DNA from: Strigops habroptila
Lineage: Eukaryota; Chordata; Aves; Psittaciformes; Psittacidae
DNA: 64,000 nt
Assembly: GCF_004027225.2 (NCBI RefSeq)
Contig: NC_044289.2
Location: forward strand, 11,417,567-11,481,566
Direction of reading: 5' to 3'
The notes under the pieces are model-generated. The model searched no databases, was not told the origin of the DNA, and saw only the letters and a list, made by a program, of their open reading frames with translations. Shown in pieces: positions 39,077-50,341 of this stretch. Position numbers and translations under genes: made by a program. Within the stretch, counting starts at the first letter, position 1. Each line of letters begins with the position of its first letter.

Positions 39077-39329
39077 CTGCATGCACTGAGGGGTCGGTGT
39101 GAGCGCCCAGATCATTGGTCCCTTGGCCGTGCCCAGCCCTGCCCGCAACTGCAGAGAGCCTGAAAGAGCCGCTCTGCCAGGGCAGGGAACCCATGAAAGG
39201 ACAGTTGGGGTGCCCCCGCACCCAGCGCCAGCACCCCTGTGCCCCTCCAGCCCTGGGAACCTAGAGGAAGTGGACAGCACTTGTCTGCCAACGCCGTGTG
39301 TGCTCACAATAAAGGCAAAGAGAGACTGA

Positions 39330-39545
39330 GTCAGAAAAACATCAAGAAATTTATTTACAAAACAACAAACAAGAGAACAACACAACAAAACAACACAACA
39401 AAACACAACAACCAACAACTCTTCTACTTAATACTAAAACCCTATTACTTAAATCTACAACTCTTCTACATAGAACAACAATCTTCTAAAAAAAACCAAT
39501 CTTCTGTGAAAACAGCAACTCTTCTCCAAAACACTCCATAACCGC
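39330..39545 (-). repeat. CAACAA-rich and TCTTCT-motif tract in the array gene 3' UTR (pattern repeats in each unit)
   Basis: On the plus strand a run of ACAACA/CAAAA words is followed by irregular repeats of CAACTCTTCTAC and CAATCTTCTAAA, about 15-25 bases apart. Read on the minus strand this is a U/G-rich 3' UTR next to the poly(A) signal. Two versions exist: one in units 1, 3 and 5-9, and a longer one with more TCTTC words in units 2, 4 and 10 (for example 41940-42160). Confidence 0.6.
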
Positions 39546-39893
39546 CAGAAAATCCCAATGTGGATCAGCCCTGGAAAGAAGCAGCACAAGGTCATTTCAG
39601 TGAGGCTACTGATGGTCATTGTGTTTGCCACACGGTGGGAAGAGCGGGACTCTGCCGCGGGGCTCATCCCTGGCTGGGACTGGGAGCCGGGTTCTACGAG
39701 ATGAGACTTGGCTCACGTGTCCCAAAGGCAGCGCAGGGCAGCGCGGTGGTGGCGCCTGTGCCACCAGGGCGAGGCCACCGAGCACCGTGTCCCTGCAGCG
39801 GGGCCATCGCACACAGCCCCAGCCCAGCGCGGCAGCAGCCGTCCCTCCCTCAGTGGCAGCAGGGGAAGGGGGCACGTGCTGCCTTACCACTCC

Positions 39894-40501
39894 TCAGTCC
39901 ACCTCCATCACCTCCTCCTCCTCCGCATCCACCTCCATCGCCTCCTCCTCCTCCACCTCCACGTCCACGTCCATCTCCTCCTCCTCTTGCAGCCCCACTT
40001 TGGTCCTGCTGGCAGCCTCATCCTCCAGCTCCAGCACGTGTTGGAACAGCCTAAGGCAGAAGGCAAACATAAGAGTGCATTGGTGCTGCCCAGACCAGCC
40101 GAGCGCAGCTGTGGGACAGGGGTGTGGGCACCCCGGTCCCCTCTCGCCGCCCGGGCAGAGCCGTGGGGCGCTGGGGCCCCGGGCACATCCCCATCAGGAG
40201 CTGTCGGGAAGCAGCACCCACCAGCTCTGACAGGCTGGCGCGTGCAGCTGGAGGATCCTGCGCCTGCTGCGCTTCAGCACCTTGCGGAGCGGTAAGGGCT
40301 TGAGGACCTGCCAGAGCAGAGAGGGCAGGGGTGAGCGGCCGTGCTCCCTGCCTGCGGGACCGGGGCACAGACCTGGTCCCGCACCTGCCTCGGCACCCAC
40401 CGGCTCCTTACTCTCCGTATGCAGCTCTTTGTGTCCTCGCTCCGGCAAGGGCTGCGCTCGGCCACCAGCAGGACGAAGGAGGTCTTCTTTTGGGGCTGCA
40501 T
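39894..40501 (-). CDS. TP53TG5: TP53TG5-like protein, array copy 1
   Basis: Coding exons 40412-40501, 40222-40307 and 39894-40050 join at GT-AG sites (GTAAGG and GTGGGT donors) in phases 0 and 2 to give 110 residues. Exon 2 encodes a basic core, VLKPLPLRKVLKRSRRRI then LQLHAPACQS. By my recall this aligns with the core of human TP53TG5 (VLK-L-L-K-LK-S--RRI--LH--A--CW), a poorly understood p53-inducible gene expressed mainly in testis. Exon 3 encodes a Glu/Asp tail with EEEE-MEVD repeats. Strand and place next to SYS1 match human TP53TG5. Exon 1 has ERSPCRSEDTKSCIRR, and the tail has EEEEVMEVD where others have A. AATAAA at 39350-39355 (minus) ends the transcript. The cores may bind nucleic acid or protein; function is unknown. 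The mammalian C-terminal half is absent. Confidence 0.62.
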
Positions 40502-41576
40502 TTGGTGGTGCCACAATAGAATTCAAGGGTCAGGGAATAAGGGAGTGGGGCAGGGACCAATCGGAAAAAGCTGGGACTAGGAAAGAAGGGCTGGGACCAG
40601 GGCAGAAGGGATTGGCATAAACAAGCGGGAGCACGGGAGAAGTGTGGGGTTCAGGGACGAAGGGCTGTGTTGTTCTCTGGGCACGGGCGGTTGCCGGTGT
40701 AACGCAGCCGCGACATCACACCGGAGTTCCGGAACTTCTGCACATCAGGGGATGGGAACGAGCCCTGAAGTGGCTGTGGGTTTATGGGGCACATTGGGCA
40801 ATCGTTACGTTACCCCCTGGGATGACGGAGACACACTTTTCTGCTTAAACAGTCAATAAAATGGGTGAAGGCTGCGCTGGCCAACTGGTTGTGGCCAAGA
40901 ACATCTCCTTTGCTCTTTCACTGTCCTGCAAGCAGTGAGTGAGCGACCTGAGCAGTGCTGATGTGCTGCAGGTGGGATGCAGCAACGGGGGTGGAATTCA
41001 GCCCTGCCCGACCTCAAGATGCCAGCGGCAGCAGGACACGGCTGCGTGGCCGCGTCCTAGAGCCGGGTCCTTCACGGGTGAGCCCGTGCGAGAACCTGCA
41101 CCCCACGCGCATCGAAGGCAGCGAGGGCAGGACAAGATGTGCTGCCAGCAGTGTGTGGCAAGGGCTGCCTGCTTCAGGAGGGCTCTGCAACAGCTCCGGA
41201 CCTTGAACTCTTATGTCCCCGTCTGCGGTAACATGCACACCTCATGCATGCAGTAACACCCCCTGCACCCCATCACCGTTCTCCTGCTGGCAGCTCCCCC
41301 TCCCTCCCTGCTTGCCAGGTCCCCACATGTCAGCACCAGCGGGTGACCCTGGCCCTGGCTGCAGCTACCAAGCTCTGGTGTTCCCAACCAGCTCTGGCCC
41401 CAGACCCTCTTCCATCCTGCGGGACCGGGACCAAGGGTCTCCCAGGGAGGAGGGGAGGGAGAGAGGTAAAAGATTTGGTTTGGGAAGCAGGATCCAACAG
41501 GATGCTGGGTGCAGGCTGCTCCCTGCAGCGACCTGGCCCTGGGCACACTGTGATTCTGTTATTCCATGACTGATTC
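40502..41576 (-). other. Spacer and upstream region of array gene copy 1 (pattern repeats in each unit)
   Basis: About 1.1 kb between the gene's start codon and the next unit's neuritin fragment. It should contain the promoter. Visible are a CCAAT box at 40557-40561 (copies 1 and 5-8 only), a 12-base perfect palindrome AGTTCCGGAACT at 40725-40736 carrying ETS-type cores on both strands, and a C/T-rich tract near 41281-41320. No convincing TATA box is seen. The equivalent spacers follow every copy. Confidence 0.5.
40725..40736. promoter_or_regulatory. Conserved palindrome upstream of each array gene
   Basis: AGTTCCGGAACT is a perfect 12-base palindrome found about 225 bases upstream of the start codon. 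It is present in the corresponding place of all the complete spacers I compared. It contains CCGGAA on both strands, the core bound by ETS factors. Binding is inferred from the motif alone. Confidence 0.35.
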
Positions 41577-41678
41577 CTCATCTGTGGCTGTGTTTTCCCC
41601 CAGCTTGAGGAGCAACCTAGGAAGCCTTGCTCAGCGCTGGTGCAGGCGGTGCCCAATGGCAGCACCAGACAAGGGGCC
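41577..41678 (-). pseudogene. Decayed neuritin exon 2, unit 2
   Basis: Same fragment as in unit 1 with the shared frameshift. This copy and those in units 4 and 10 read CAACCTAGGAAGCC on the plus strand where the others have CAGCCCGAGAAG. Confidence 0.85.
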
Positions 41679-42518
41679 CTGCATCCACCGAGGGGTCGGT
41701 ATGAGCGCCCAGGTCTCTGGTCCCTTGCCCGTGCCCAGCCGTGCCCGCAGCTGCAGAGAGCCTGCAAGAGCCGCTCTGCTGGGGCAGGGTGCCCGTGTGA
41801 GGACAGTTGGGGTGCCCCCACACCCAATGCCAGCATCCCTGTCCCCCTCCACCCCTGGGAGCCTGGAGCAAGTGGACGCCATTTGACTGCCAACCGCACG
41901 TGTGCTCACACCAAAGGCAAAGAGAGACTGAGTCAGAAAAACATTAAGAAATGTATTTACAAAACAACAAACAAAACAACAAACCAAAAAACACAACAAA
42001 CTACAACTCCTCTACTTAACACTACAACTATTCTACTTAACACTGCAACTATTCTTCGAAAAACAACAATCTTCAAAAAAACCAACAATCTTCTGCAAAA
42101 CCCAACAGTCTTCTAAGAAAAACAATCTTCTACAAAAAACAACTCTTCTCTATAAAACTCCATCCATTGCCGCCAATTCCCGATGTAGATGAGCCCTGGA
42201 AAGAAGCAGCGCAAGGTCATTTCAGTGAGGCTACTGATGGTCATTGTGTTTGCCACACGCTGGGAAGAGCGGGACTCTGCCGCAGGGCTCATCCCTGGCT
42301 GGGGCTGGGAGCCGGGTTCTACGAGATGAGACTTGGCTCACGTGTCCCAAAGGCAGCGCAGGGCAGCGCGGTGGTGGCGCTTGTGCCACCAGGGCGAGGC
42401 CACCGAGCACCGTGTCCCTGAAGCGGGGCAGCCGCACACAGCCCCAGCCCAGCACGGCAGCAGCCGTCCCTCCCTCAGTGGCAGCAGGGGAAGGGGGCAC
42501 GTGCTGCCTTACCACTCC

Positions 42519-43126
42519 TCAGTCCACCTCCATCGCCTCCTCCTCCTCCGCATCCACCTCCATCGCCTCCTCCTCCTCCACCTCCACGTCCACGTCCATC
42601 TGCTCCTCCTCTTGCAGCCCCACTTTGGTCCTGCTGGCAGCCTCATCCTCCAGCTCCAGCACATGTTGGAAAAGCCTAAGGCAAAAGGCAAGCAGAAGAG
42701 TGCATTGGTGCTGCCCAGACCAGCCAAGCACAGCTGTGAGACGGGGGTGTGGGCACCCCGGTCCCCTCTCGCTGCCCGGGCAGAGCCGTGGGGCGCTGGG
42801 GCCCCGGGCACATCCCCATCAGGAGCTGTCGGGAAGCAGCACCCACCAGCTCTGACAGGCTGGCGCGTGCAGCTGGAGGATCCTGCGCCTGCTGCGCTTC
42901 AGCACCTTGCGGAGCGGTAAGGGCTTGAGGACCTGCCAGAGCAGAGAGGGCAGGGGTGAGCGGCCGTGCTCCCTGCCTGCGGGACCCGGGCACAGACCCG
43001 GTCCCGCACCTGCCTCGGCACCCACCAGCCCCTTACTCTCTGTAGGCAGCTCTTCTTGTCCTCGCTCCGGCAAGGGCTGGGCTTGGCCACCAGCAGGACG
43101 AAGGAGGTCTTCTTGTGGGGCTGCAT
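42519..43126 (-). CDS. TP53TG5: TP53TG5-like protein, array copy 2
   Basis: Exons 43037-43126, 42847-42932 and 42519-42675; 110 residues. Exon 1 differs from copy 1 by H4, K15, P16, K24, L28 and Q29. Exon 2 is identical. The tail has EEEQMDVDVEV, where other copies have EEEEM. The 3' UTR is of the second type: the poly(A) hexamer reads AATACA (41952-41957, minus) instead of AATAAA, so 3' end formation may be weaker or moved. Confidence 0.6.
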
Positions 43127-44201
43127 TTGGAGGTACCAATCTGGGATCCAAGGGACAGGGAATAAGGGAGTGGGGCTGAGAGCAAGCGGAAAAAGCTGGG
43201 ACTAGGAATGAAGGGCTGGGACCAGGAATGTAGGGATTGGTGGACAAAAGCAGGAGCACGGGAGAAGTGTGGGGTTCAGGGACGAAGGGCTGTGTTGTTC
43301 TCTGGGCACGGGCGGTTGCCGGTGTAACGCAGCCACGACATCACACCGGAGTTCCGGAACTTCTGCGCATCAGGGGATGGGGACGAGGCCTGAAGGGGCT
43401 GTGGGTTTATGGGGCACATTGGGCAATAGTTATGTTACCCCCTGAGATGAGAGAGACACGCTTTTCTGCTTAAATAGTCAATAAAATGGGTGAAGGCTGC
43501 GCTGGCCAACTGGTCGCGGCCAAGAACATCTCCTTTGCTCTTTCACTGTCCCGCAAGCAGTGAGTGAGTGACCTGAGCAGTGCTGATGTGCTGCAGGTGG
43601 GATGCAGCCACGGGGGTGGAATTCAGCCCAGCCTGACCTCAGGATGCCAGCGGCAGCAGGACATGGCTGCGTGGCTATGTCCTAGAGCCGGCTCGCTCAT
43701 GGGTGAGCCCGTGCAAGAACCTGCGCTCCATGTGCAGCAAAGGCAGCGAGGGCAGGACAAGATGTGCTGCCAGCAGCGTGTGGCGAGGGCTGCCTGCTTC
43801 AGGAGGGCTCTGCAACAGCTCCGGGCCCTGAACTAGCATGTCCCCATGTGCATTTGCACGCACACCTCATACATGCAGCAGCTCCCTCTGCACCCCGTCA
43901 CCATTCTCCTGCTGGCAGCTCCCCCTCCCTCCCTGCTTGCCAGGTCCCCACATGCCAGCACCAGCGGGTGACGCTGGCCCTGGCTGCAGCTACCAAGCTC
44001 TGGTGTTCCCAACCAGCTCTGGCCCCAGACCCTCTTCCATCCTGCGGGACCGGGACCAAGGGTCTCCCAGGGAGGAAGGGAGGGAAGGAGGTCAAAGACT
44101 TGGTTTGGGCAGGTGAATCCAACAGGGTGCTTGGTGCAGGCTGCTCCCTGCAGCGACCGGGCCCTGGGCACACTGTGATTCTGTGATTCCATGACTGATT
44201 C

Positions 44202-44303
44202 CTCATCTGTGGCCGTGTTTTCCCCCAGCTTGAGGAGCAGCCCGAGAAGTCTTGGTCAGCGCTGGCGCAGGCGGCGCCCGATGGCAGCACCAGACAAGGG
44301 GCC
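44202..44303 (-). pseudogene. Decayed neuritin exon 2, unit 3
   Basis: Same fragment and frameshift. It shares GGCGCAGGCGGCGCCCGATG with unit 5. Confidence 0.85.
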
Positions 44304-45122
44304 CTGCATCCACCGAGGGGGCGGTGTGAGCACCCAGAACTTTGGTCCCTCGCCCATGCCCAGCCGTGCCCGCAGCTGCAGAGAGCCTGAAAGAGCCGCT
44401 CTGCCATGGCAGGGAGCCCGTGTGAGGACAGTTGGGGTGCCTCCGCACCCAGCGCCAGCATCCCTGTCCCCCTCCAGCCCTGGGAACCCAGAGCAAGTGG
44501 ACACCACTTGTCTGCCAACGCCGCGTGTGCTCACAATAAAGGCAAAGAGAGACTGAGTCAGAAAAACATCAAGAAATTTATTTACAAAACAACAAACAAG
44601 AGGACAACACAACAAAACAACACAACAAAACACAACAACCAACAACTCTTCTACTTAATACTAAAACACTATTACTTAAATCTACAACTCTTCTACATAG
44701 AACAACAATCTTCTAAAAAAAAACCCAATCTTCTGTGAAAACAACAACTCTTCTCCAAAGAACTCCATAACCGCCAGAAAATCCCAATGTAGATCAGCCC
44801 TGGAAAGAAGCAGCACAAGGTCATTTCAGTGAGGCTACTGATGGTCATTGTGTTTGCCACACGCTGGGAAGAGCGGAACTCTGCCGCGGGGCTCATCCCT
44901 GGCTGGGGCTGGGAGCCGGGTTCTACGCGATGAGACTTGGCTCACGTGTCCCAAAGGCAGCGCAGGGCAGCGCGGTGGTGGCGCCTGTGCCACCAGGGCG
45001 AGGTCACCGGGCACCGTGTCCCTGCAGCGGGGCCATCGCACACAGCCCCAGCTCAGCGCGGCAGCAGGCGTCCCTCCCTCAGTGGCAGCAGGGGAAGGGG
45101 GCACGTGCTGCCTTACCACTCC

Positions 45123-45730
45123 TCAGTCCACCTCCATCGCCTCCTCCTCCTCCGCATCCACCTCCATCGCCTCCTCCTCCTCCACCTCCACATCGACTTC
45201 CATCTCCTCCTCCTCTTGCAGCCCCACTTTGGTCCTGCTGGCAGCCTCATCCTCCAGCTCCAGCACATGTTGGAAAAGCCTAAGGCAAAAGGCAAGCAGA
45301 AGAGTGCATTGGTGCTGCCCAGACCAGCCAAGCACAGCTGTGAGACGGGGGTGTGGGCACCCCGGTCCCCTCTCGCTGCCCGGGCAGAGCCGTGGGGCGC
45401 TGGGGCCCCGGGCACATCCCCATCAGGAGCTGTCGGGAAGCAGCACCCACCAGCTCTGACAGGCTGGCGCGTGCAGCTGGAGGATCCTGCGCCTGCTGCG
45501 CTTCAGCACCTTGCGGAGCGGTAAGGGCTTGAGGACCTGCCAGAGCAGAGAGGGCAGGGGTGAGCGGCCGTGCTCCCTGCCTGCGGGACCCGGGCACAGA
45601 CCCGGTCCCGCACCTGCCTCAGCACCCACCAGCTCCTTACTCTCCGTAGGCAGCTCTTTTTGTCCTCGCTCCGACAAGGGCTGGGCTCGGCCACCAGCAG
45701 GACAAAAGTGCTCTTCTTTTGGGGCTGCAT
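45123..45730 (-). CDS. TP53TG5: TP53TG5-like protein, array copy 3
   Basis: Exons 45641-45730, 45451-45536 and 45123-45279; 110 residues. Exon 1 has the rarer KKSTFVLLVAEPSPCRSEDK form. The tail begins EEEEMEVDVEV. AATAAA lies at 44577-44582 on the minus strand. The 5' flank reads GGAGGTACCAAGATCGGATC on the plus strand, shared only with copy 9. Confidence 0.62.
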
Positions 45731-46789
45731 TTGGAGGTACCAAGATCGGATCCAAGGGGCAGGGAATAAGGGAGTAGGGCTGGGAGGAAACGGAAAAAGC
45801 TGGGAGTCAGAGAGGAGCGCTGGGAACAGGGCAGAAGGGATCGGCATACACAAATGGGAGCACGGGAGAAGTGTGGGGTTCAGGGGCGAAGGGCTGTGTT
45901 GTTCTCTGGGCACGGGCGGTTGCCGGTGTAACGCAGCCGCAACATCACACCGGAGTTCCGGAACTTCTGCGCATCAGGGGATGGGGACGAGCCCTGAAGG
46001 GGCTGCGGCTTCATGGGGGACATTCGGCAACTGTTACGTTACCCCCTGAGACGAGAGAGACACACTTTTCTGCTTAAATAGTCAATAAAATGGGTGAAGG
46101 CTGCGCTGGCCAACTGGTCGCGGCCAAGAACATCTCCTTTGCTCTTTCACTGTCCCGCAAGCAGTGAGTGAGCGACCTGAGCAGTGCTGATGTGCTGCAG
46201 GCGGGATGCAGCAACGGGGGTGGAATTCAGCCCAGCCTGACCTCAGGATGCAGGACACGGCTGCGTGGCCACGTCTTAGAGCCGGGTCCTTCACGGGTGA
46301 GCCCGTGCGAGAACCTGCGTCCCACGTGCAGCGAAGGCAGCGAGGGCAGGACAAGATGTGCTGCCAGCAGTGCGTGGCGAGGGCTGCCTGCTGGACTAGG
46401 GCTCTGCAACAGCTCCGGACCCTGAACTAGCATGTCCCAGTCTGCATTTGCACGCACACCTCATGCACAAAGTAGCACCCTCTGCACCCCGTCACCATTC
46501 TCCTGCTGGCAGCTCCCCCTCCCTCCCCGCTTGCCAGGTCCCCACGGGTCAGCACCAGCGGGTGACCCTGGCTGCAGCTACCGAGCTCTGGTGTTCCCAG
46601 CCAGCTCTAGCCCCAGACCCTCTTCCATCCTGCGGGACCAGGACCAAGGGTCTCCCAGGGAGGAGGGGAGGGAAGGGGGTCAAAGACTTGGTTTGGGCAG
46701 CAGGATCCAACAGGATGCTGGGTGCAGGCTGCTCCCTGCAGCGACCTGGCCCTGGGCACACTGTGATTCTGTGAATCCATGACTGATTC

Positions 46790-46891
46790 CTCATCTGTGG
46801 ACATGTTTTCCCCCAGCTTGAGGAGCAACCTAGGAAGCCTTGCTCAGCGCTGGTGCAGGCGGTGCCCAATGGCAGCACCAGACAAGGGGCC
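46790..46891 (-). pseudogene. Decayed neuritin exon 2, unit 4
   Basis: Same fragment and frameshift; near-identical to the unit 10 copy, including TGTGGACATG at its right end. Confidence 0.85.
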
Positions 46892-47740
46892 CTGCATCCA
46901 CCGAGGGGTCGGTATGAGCGCCCAGATCTCTGGTCCCTTGCCCGTGCCCAGCCGTGCCCGCAGCTGCAGAGAGCCTGCAAGAGCCGCTCTGCTGGGGCAG
47001 GGTGCCCGTGTGAGGACAGTTGGGGTGCCCCCACACCCAATGCCAGCATCCCTGTCCCCCTCCACCCCTGGGAGCCTGGAGCAAGTGGACGCCATTTGAC
47101 TGCCAACCGCACGTGTGCTCACACCAAAGGCAAAGAGAGACTGAGTCAGAAAAACATTAAGAAATGTATTTACAAAACAACAAACAAAACAACAAACCAA
47201 AAAACACAACAAACTACAACTCCTCTACTTAACACTACAACTATTCTACTTAACACTGCAACTATTCTTCGAAAAACAACAATCTTCAAAAAAACCAACA
47301 ATCTTCTGCAAAACCCAACAGTCTTCTAAGAAAAACAATCTTCTACAAAAAACAACTCTTCTCTATAAAACTCCATCCATTGCCGCCAATTCCCGATGTA
47401 GATGAGCCCTGGAAAAAAGCAGCACAAGGTCGTTTCAGTGAGGCTACTGATGGTCATTGTATTTGCCCCAGCCCTGGGACACGCTGGGAAGAGCGGAACT
47501 CTGCCGCAGGGCTCATCCCTGGCGGGGCTGGAGCCGGGCTCTACACGATGAGACTTGGCTCACGTGTCCCAAAGGCAGTGCAGGGCAGCGCGGTGGTGGC
47601 GCCTGTGCCACCACGATGAGGCCACCGGGCACCGTGTCCCTGAAGCGGGGCAGCCGCACACAGCCCCAGCCCAGCGCGGCAGGAGGCGTCCCTCCCTCAG
47701 TGGCAGCAGGGGATGGGGGCACGTGCTGCCTTACCACTCC

Positions 47741-48345
47741 TCAGTCCACCTCCATCGCCTCCTCCTCCTCCGCATCCACCTCCATCGCCTCCTCCTCCTC
47801 CACCTCCACATCGACTTCCATCTCCTCCTCCTGCAGCCCCACTTTGGTCCTGCTGGCAGCCTCATCCTCCAGCTCCAGCACATGTTGGAAAAGCCTAAGG
47901 CAAAAGGCAAGCAGAAGAGTGCATTGGTGCTGCCCAGACCAGCCAAGCACAGCTGTGAGACGGGGGTGTGGGCACCCCGGTCCCCTCTCGCCGCCCGGGC
48001 AGAGCCGTGGGGCGCTGGGGCCCCGGGCACATCCCCATCAGGAGCTATCGGGAAGCAGCACCCACCAGCTCTGACAGGCTGGCGCGTGCAGCTGGAGGAT
48101 CCTGCGCCTGCTGCGCTTCAGCACCTTGCGGAGCGGTAAGGGCTTGAGGACCTGCCAGAGCAGAGAGGGCAGGGGTGAGCGGCCGTGCTCCCTGCCTGCG
48201 GGACCCGGGCACAGACCCGGTCCCGCACCTGCCTCGGCACCCACCAGCCCCTTACTCTCTGTAGGCAGCTCTTTGTGTCCTCGCTCCGGCAAGGGCTGGG
48301 CTTGGCCACCAGCAGGACGAAGGAGGTCTTCTTGTGGGGCTGCAT
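47741..48345 (-). CDS. TP53TG5: TP53TG5-like protein, array copy 4
   Basis: Exons 48256-48345, 48066-48151 and 47741-47894; 109 residues because one Glu codon is missing at the start of the acidic tail (LQEEEMEVD). This is a clean three-base loss that keeps the frame. Exon 1 has H4, K15, T24 and Q29. The 3' hexamer is the variant AATACA at 47165-47170. The 3' flank also has an extra CAGCCCTGGGA insertion near 47470 not seen in most units. Confidence 0.6.
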
Positions 48346-49420
48346 TTGGAGGTACCAATCTGGGATCCAAGGGACAGGGAATAAGGGAGTAGGGCTGGGA
48401 GGAAACGGAAAAAGCTGGGACTAGGAATGAAGGGCTGGGACCAGGAATGTAGGGATTGGTGGACAAAAGGAGGAGCACGGGAGAAGTGTGGGGTTCAGGG
48501 ACGAAGGGCTGTGTTGTTCTCTGGGCACGGGCGGTTGCCGGTGTAACGCAGCCACGACATCACACCGGAGTTCCGGAACTTCTGCGCATCAGGGGATGGG
48601 GACGAGGCCTGAAGGGGCTGTGGGTTTATGGGGCACAATGGGCAATCGTTATGTTACCCCCTGAGATGAGAGAGACACGCTTTTCTGCTTAAATAGTCAA
48701 TAAAATGGGTGAAGGCTGCGCTGGCCAACTGGTTGCGGCCAAGAACATCTCCTTTGCTCTTTCACTGTCCCGCAAGCAGTGAGTGAGTGACCTGAGCAGT
48801 GCTGATGTGCTGCAGGCGGGATGCAGCCACGGGGGTGGAATTCAGCCCAGCCTGACCTCAGGATGCCAGCGGCAGCAGGACACGGCTGCGTGGCTATGTC
48901 CTAGAGCCGGCTCGCTCATGGGTGAGCCCGTGCAAGAACCTGCGCTCCATGTGCAGCAAAGGCAGCGAGGGCAGGACAAGATGTGCTGCCAGCAGCGTGT
49001 GGCGAGGGCTGCCTGCTTCAGGAGGGCTCTGCAACAGCTCCAGGCCCTGAACTAGCATGTCCCCATGTGCATTTGCACGCACACCTCATACATGCAGCAG
49101 CTCCCTCTGCACCCCGTCACCATTCTCCTGCTGGCAGCTCCCCCTCCCTCCCCGCTTGCCAGGTCCCCACATGCCAGCACCAGCGGGTGACCCTGGCCCT
49201 GGCTGCAGCTACCAAGCTCTGGTGTTCCCAGCCAGCTCTGGCCCCAGACCCTCTTCCATCCTGCGGGACCGGGACCAAGGGTCTCCCAGGGAGGAAGGGA
49301 GGGAAGGAGGTCAAAGACTTGGTTTGGGCAGGTGAATCCAACAGGGTGCTTGGTGCAGGCTGCTCCCTGCAGCGACCTGGCCCTGGGCACACTGTGATTC
49401 TGTTATTCCATGACTGATTC

Positions 49421-49522
49421 CTCATCTGTGGCCGTGTTTTCCCCCAGCTTGAGGAGCAGCCCGAGAAGTCTTGGTCAGCGCTGGCGCAGGCGGCGCCCGA
49501 TGGCAGCACCAGACAAGGGGCC
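49421..49522 (-). pseudogene. Decayed neuritin exon 2, unit 5
   Basis: Same fragment and frameshift; close to the unit 3 copy. Confidence 0.85.
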
Positions 49523-50341
49523 CTGCATCCACCGAGGGGTCGGTGTGAGCACCCAGAACTTTGGTCCCTCGCCCATGCCCAGCCGTGCCCGCAGCTGCAG
49601 AGAGCCTGAAAGAGCCGCTCTACCAGGGCAGGGAGCCCGTGTGAGGACAGTTGGGGTGCCTCCGCACCCAGCGCCAGCATCCCTGTCCCCCTCCAGCCCT
49701 GGGAACCCAGAGCAAGTGGACACCACTTGTCTGCCAACGCCGCGTGTGCTCACAATAAAGGCAAAGAGAGACTGAGTCAGAAAAACATCAAGAAATTTAT
49801 TTACAAAACAACAAACAAGAGGACAACACAACAAAACAACACAACAAAACACAACAACCAACAACTCTTCTACTTAATACTAAAACGCTATTACTTAAAT
49901 CTACAACTCTTCTACATAGAACAACAATCTTCTAAAAAAAAACCCAATCTTCTGTGAAAACAACAACTCTTCTCCAAAGAACTCCATAACCGCCAGAAAA
50001 TCCCAATGTAGATCAGCCCTGGAAAGAAGCAGCACAAGGTCATTTCAGTGAGGCTACTGATGGTCATTGTGTTTGCCACACGCTGGGAAGAGCGGGACTC
50101 TGCCGCAGGGCTCATCCCTGGCTGGGGCTGGGAGCCGGGTTCTACGAGATGAGACTTGGCTCACGTGTCCCAAAGGCAGCGCAGGGCAGCGCGGTGGTGG
50201 CGCTTGTGCCACCAGGGCGAGGCCACCGAGCACCGTGTCCCTGCAACGGGGCCATCGCACACAGCCCCAGCCCAGCGCGGCAGCAGGCGTCCCTCCCTCA
50301 GTGGCAGCAGGGGAAGGGGGCACGTGCTGCCTTACCACTCC

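Noticed and set aside
39308-39314. AATAAA on the plus strand in several units as the end of a plus-strand gene
   Set aside because: No plus-strand exon precedes it, and units 2, 4 and 10 have CCAAAG there instead; the minus-strand gene explains the unit.
39619-40230. Plus-strand 203-residue Ser/Thr-rich frame and overlapping 195-residue His/Leu-rich frame, repeated in every unit
   Set aside because: They are antisense to the acidic-tail exon and its neighbours; the CTC-rich complement of GAG codons lacks stops in several frames. They recur only because the units are nearly identical, and no family resemblance or splice structure supports them.
40939-41256. Plus-strand 105-residue frame (MSDLSSADVLQ…) present in each unit
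   Set aside because: It is shortened to about 85-90 residues and altered near its end in several units, has no recognised domain, and lies in the spacer. I cannot support it as a gene, although its CVARAACFRRALQQLRTL stretch looks helical.
49117-49737. Minus-strand 206-residue open frame across the neuritin-derived fragment
   Set aside because: It reads through former intron and a frameshifted exon; only about ten residues resemble neuritin. It is a by-product of G+C-rich DNA.
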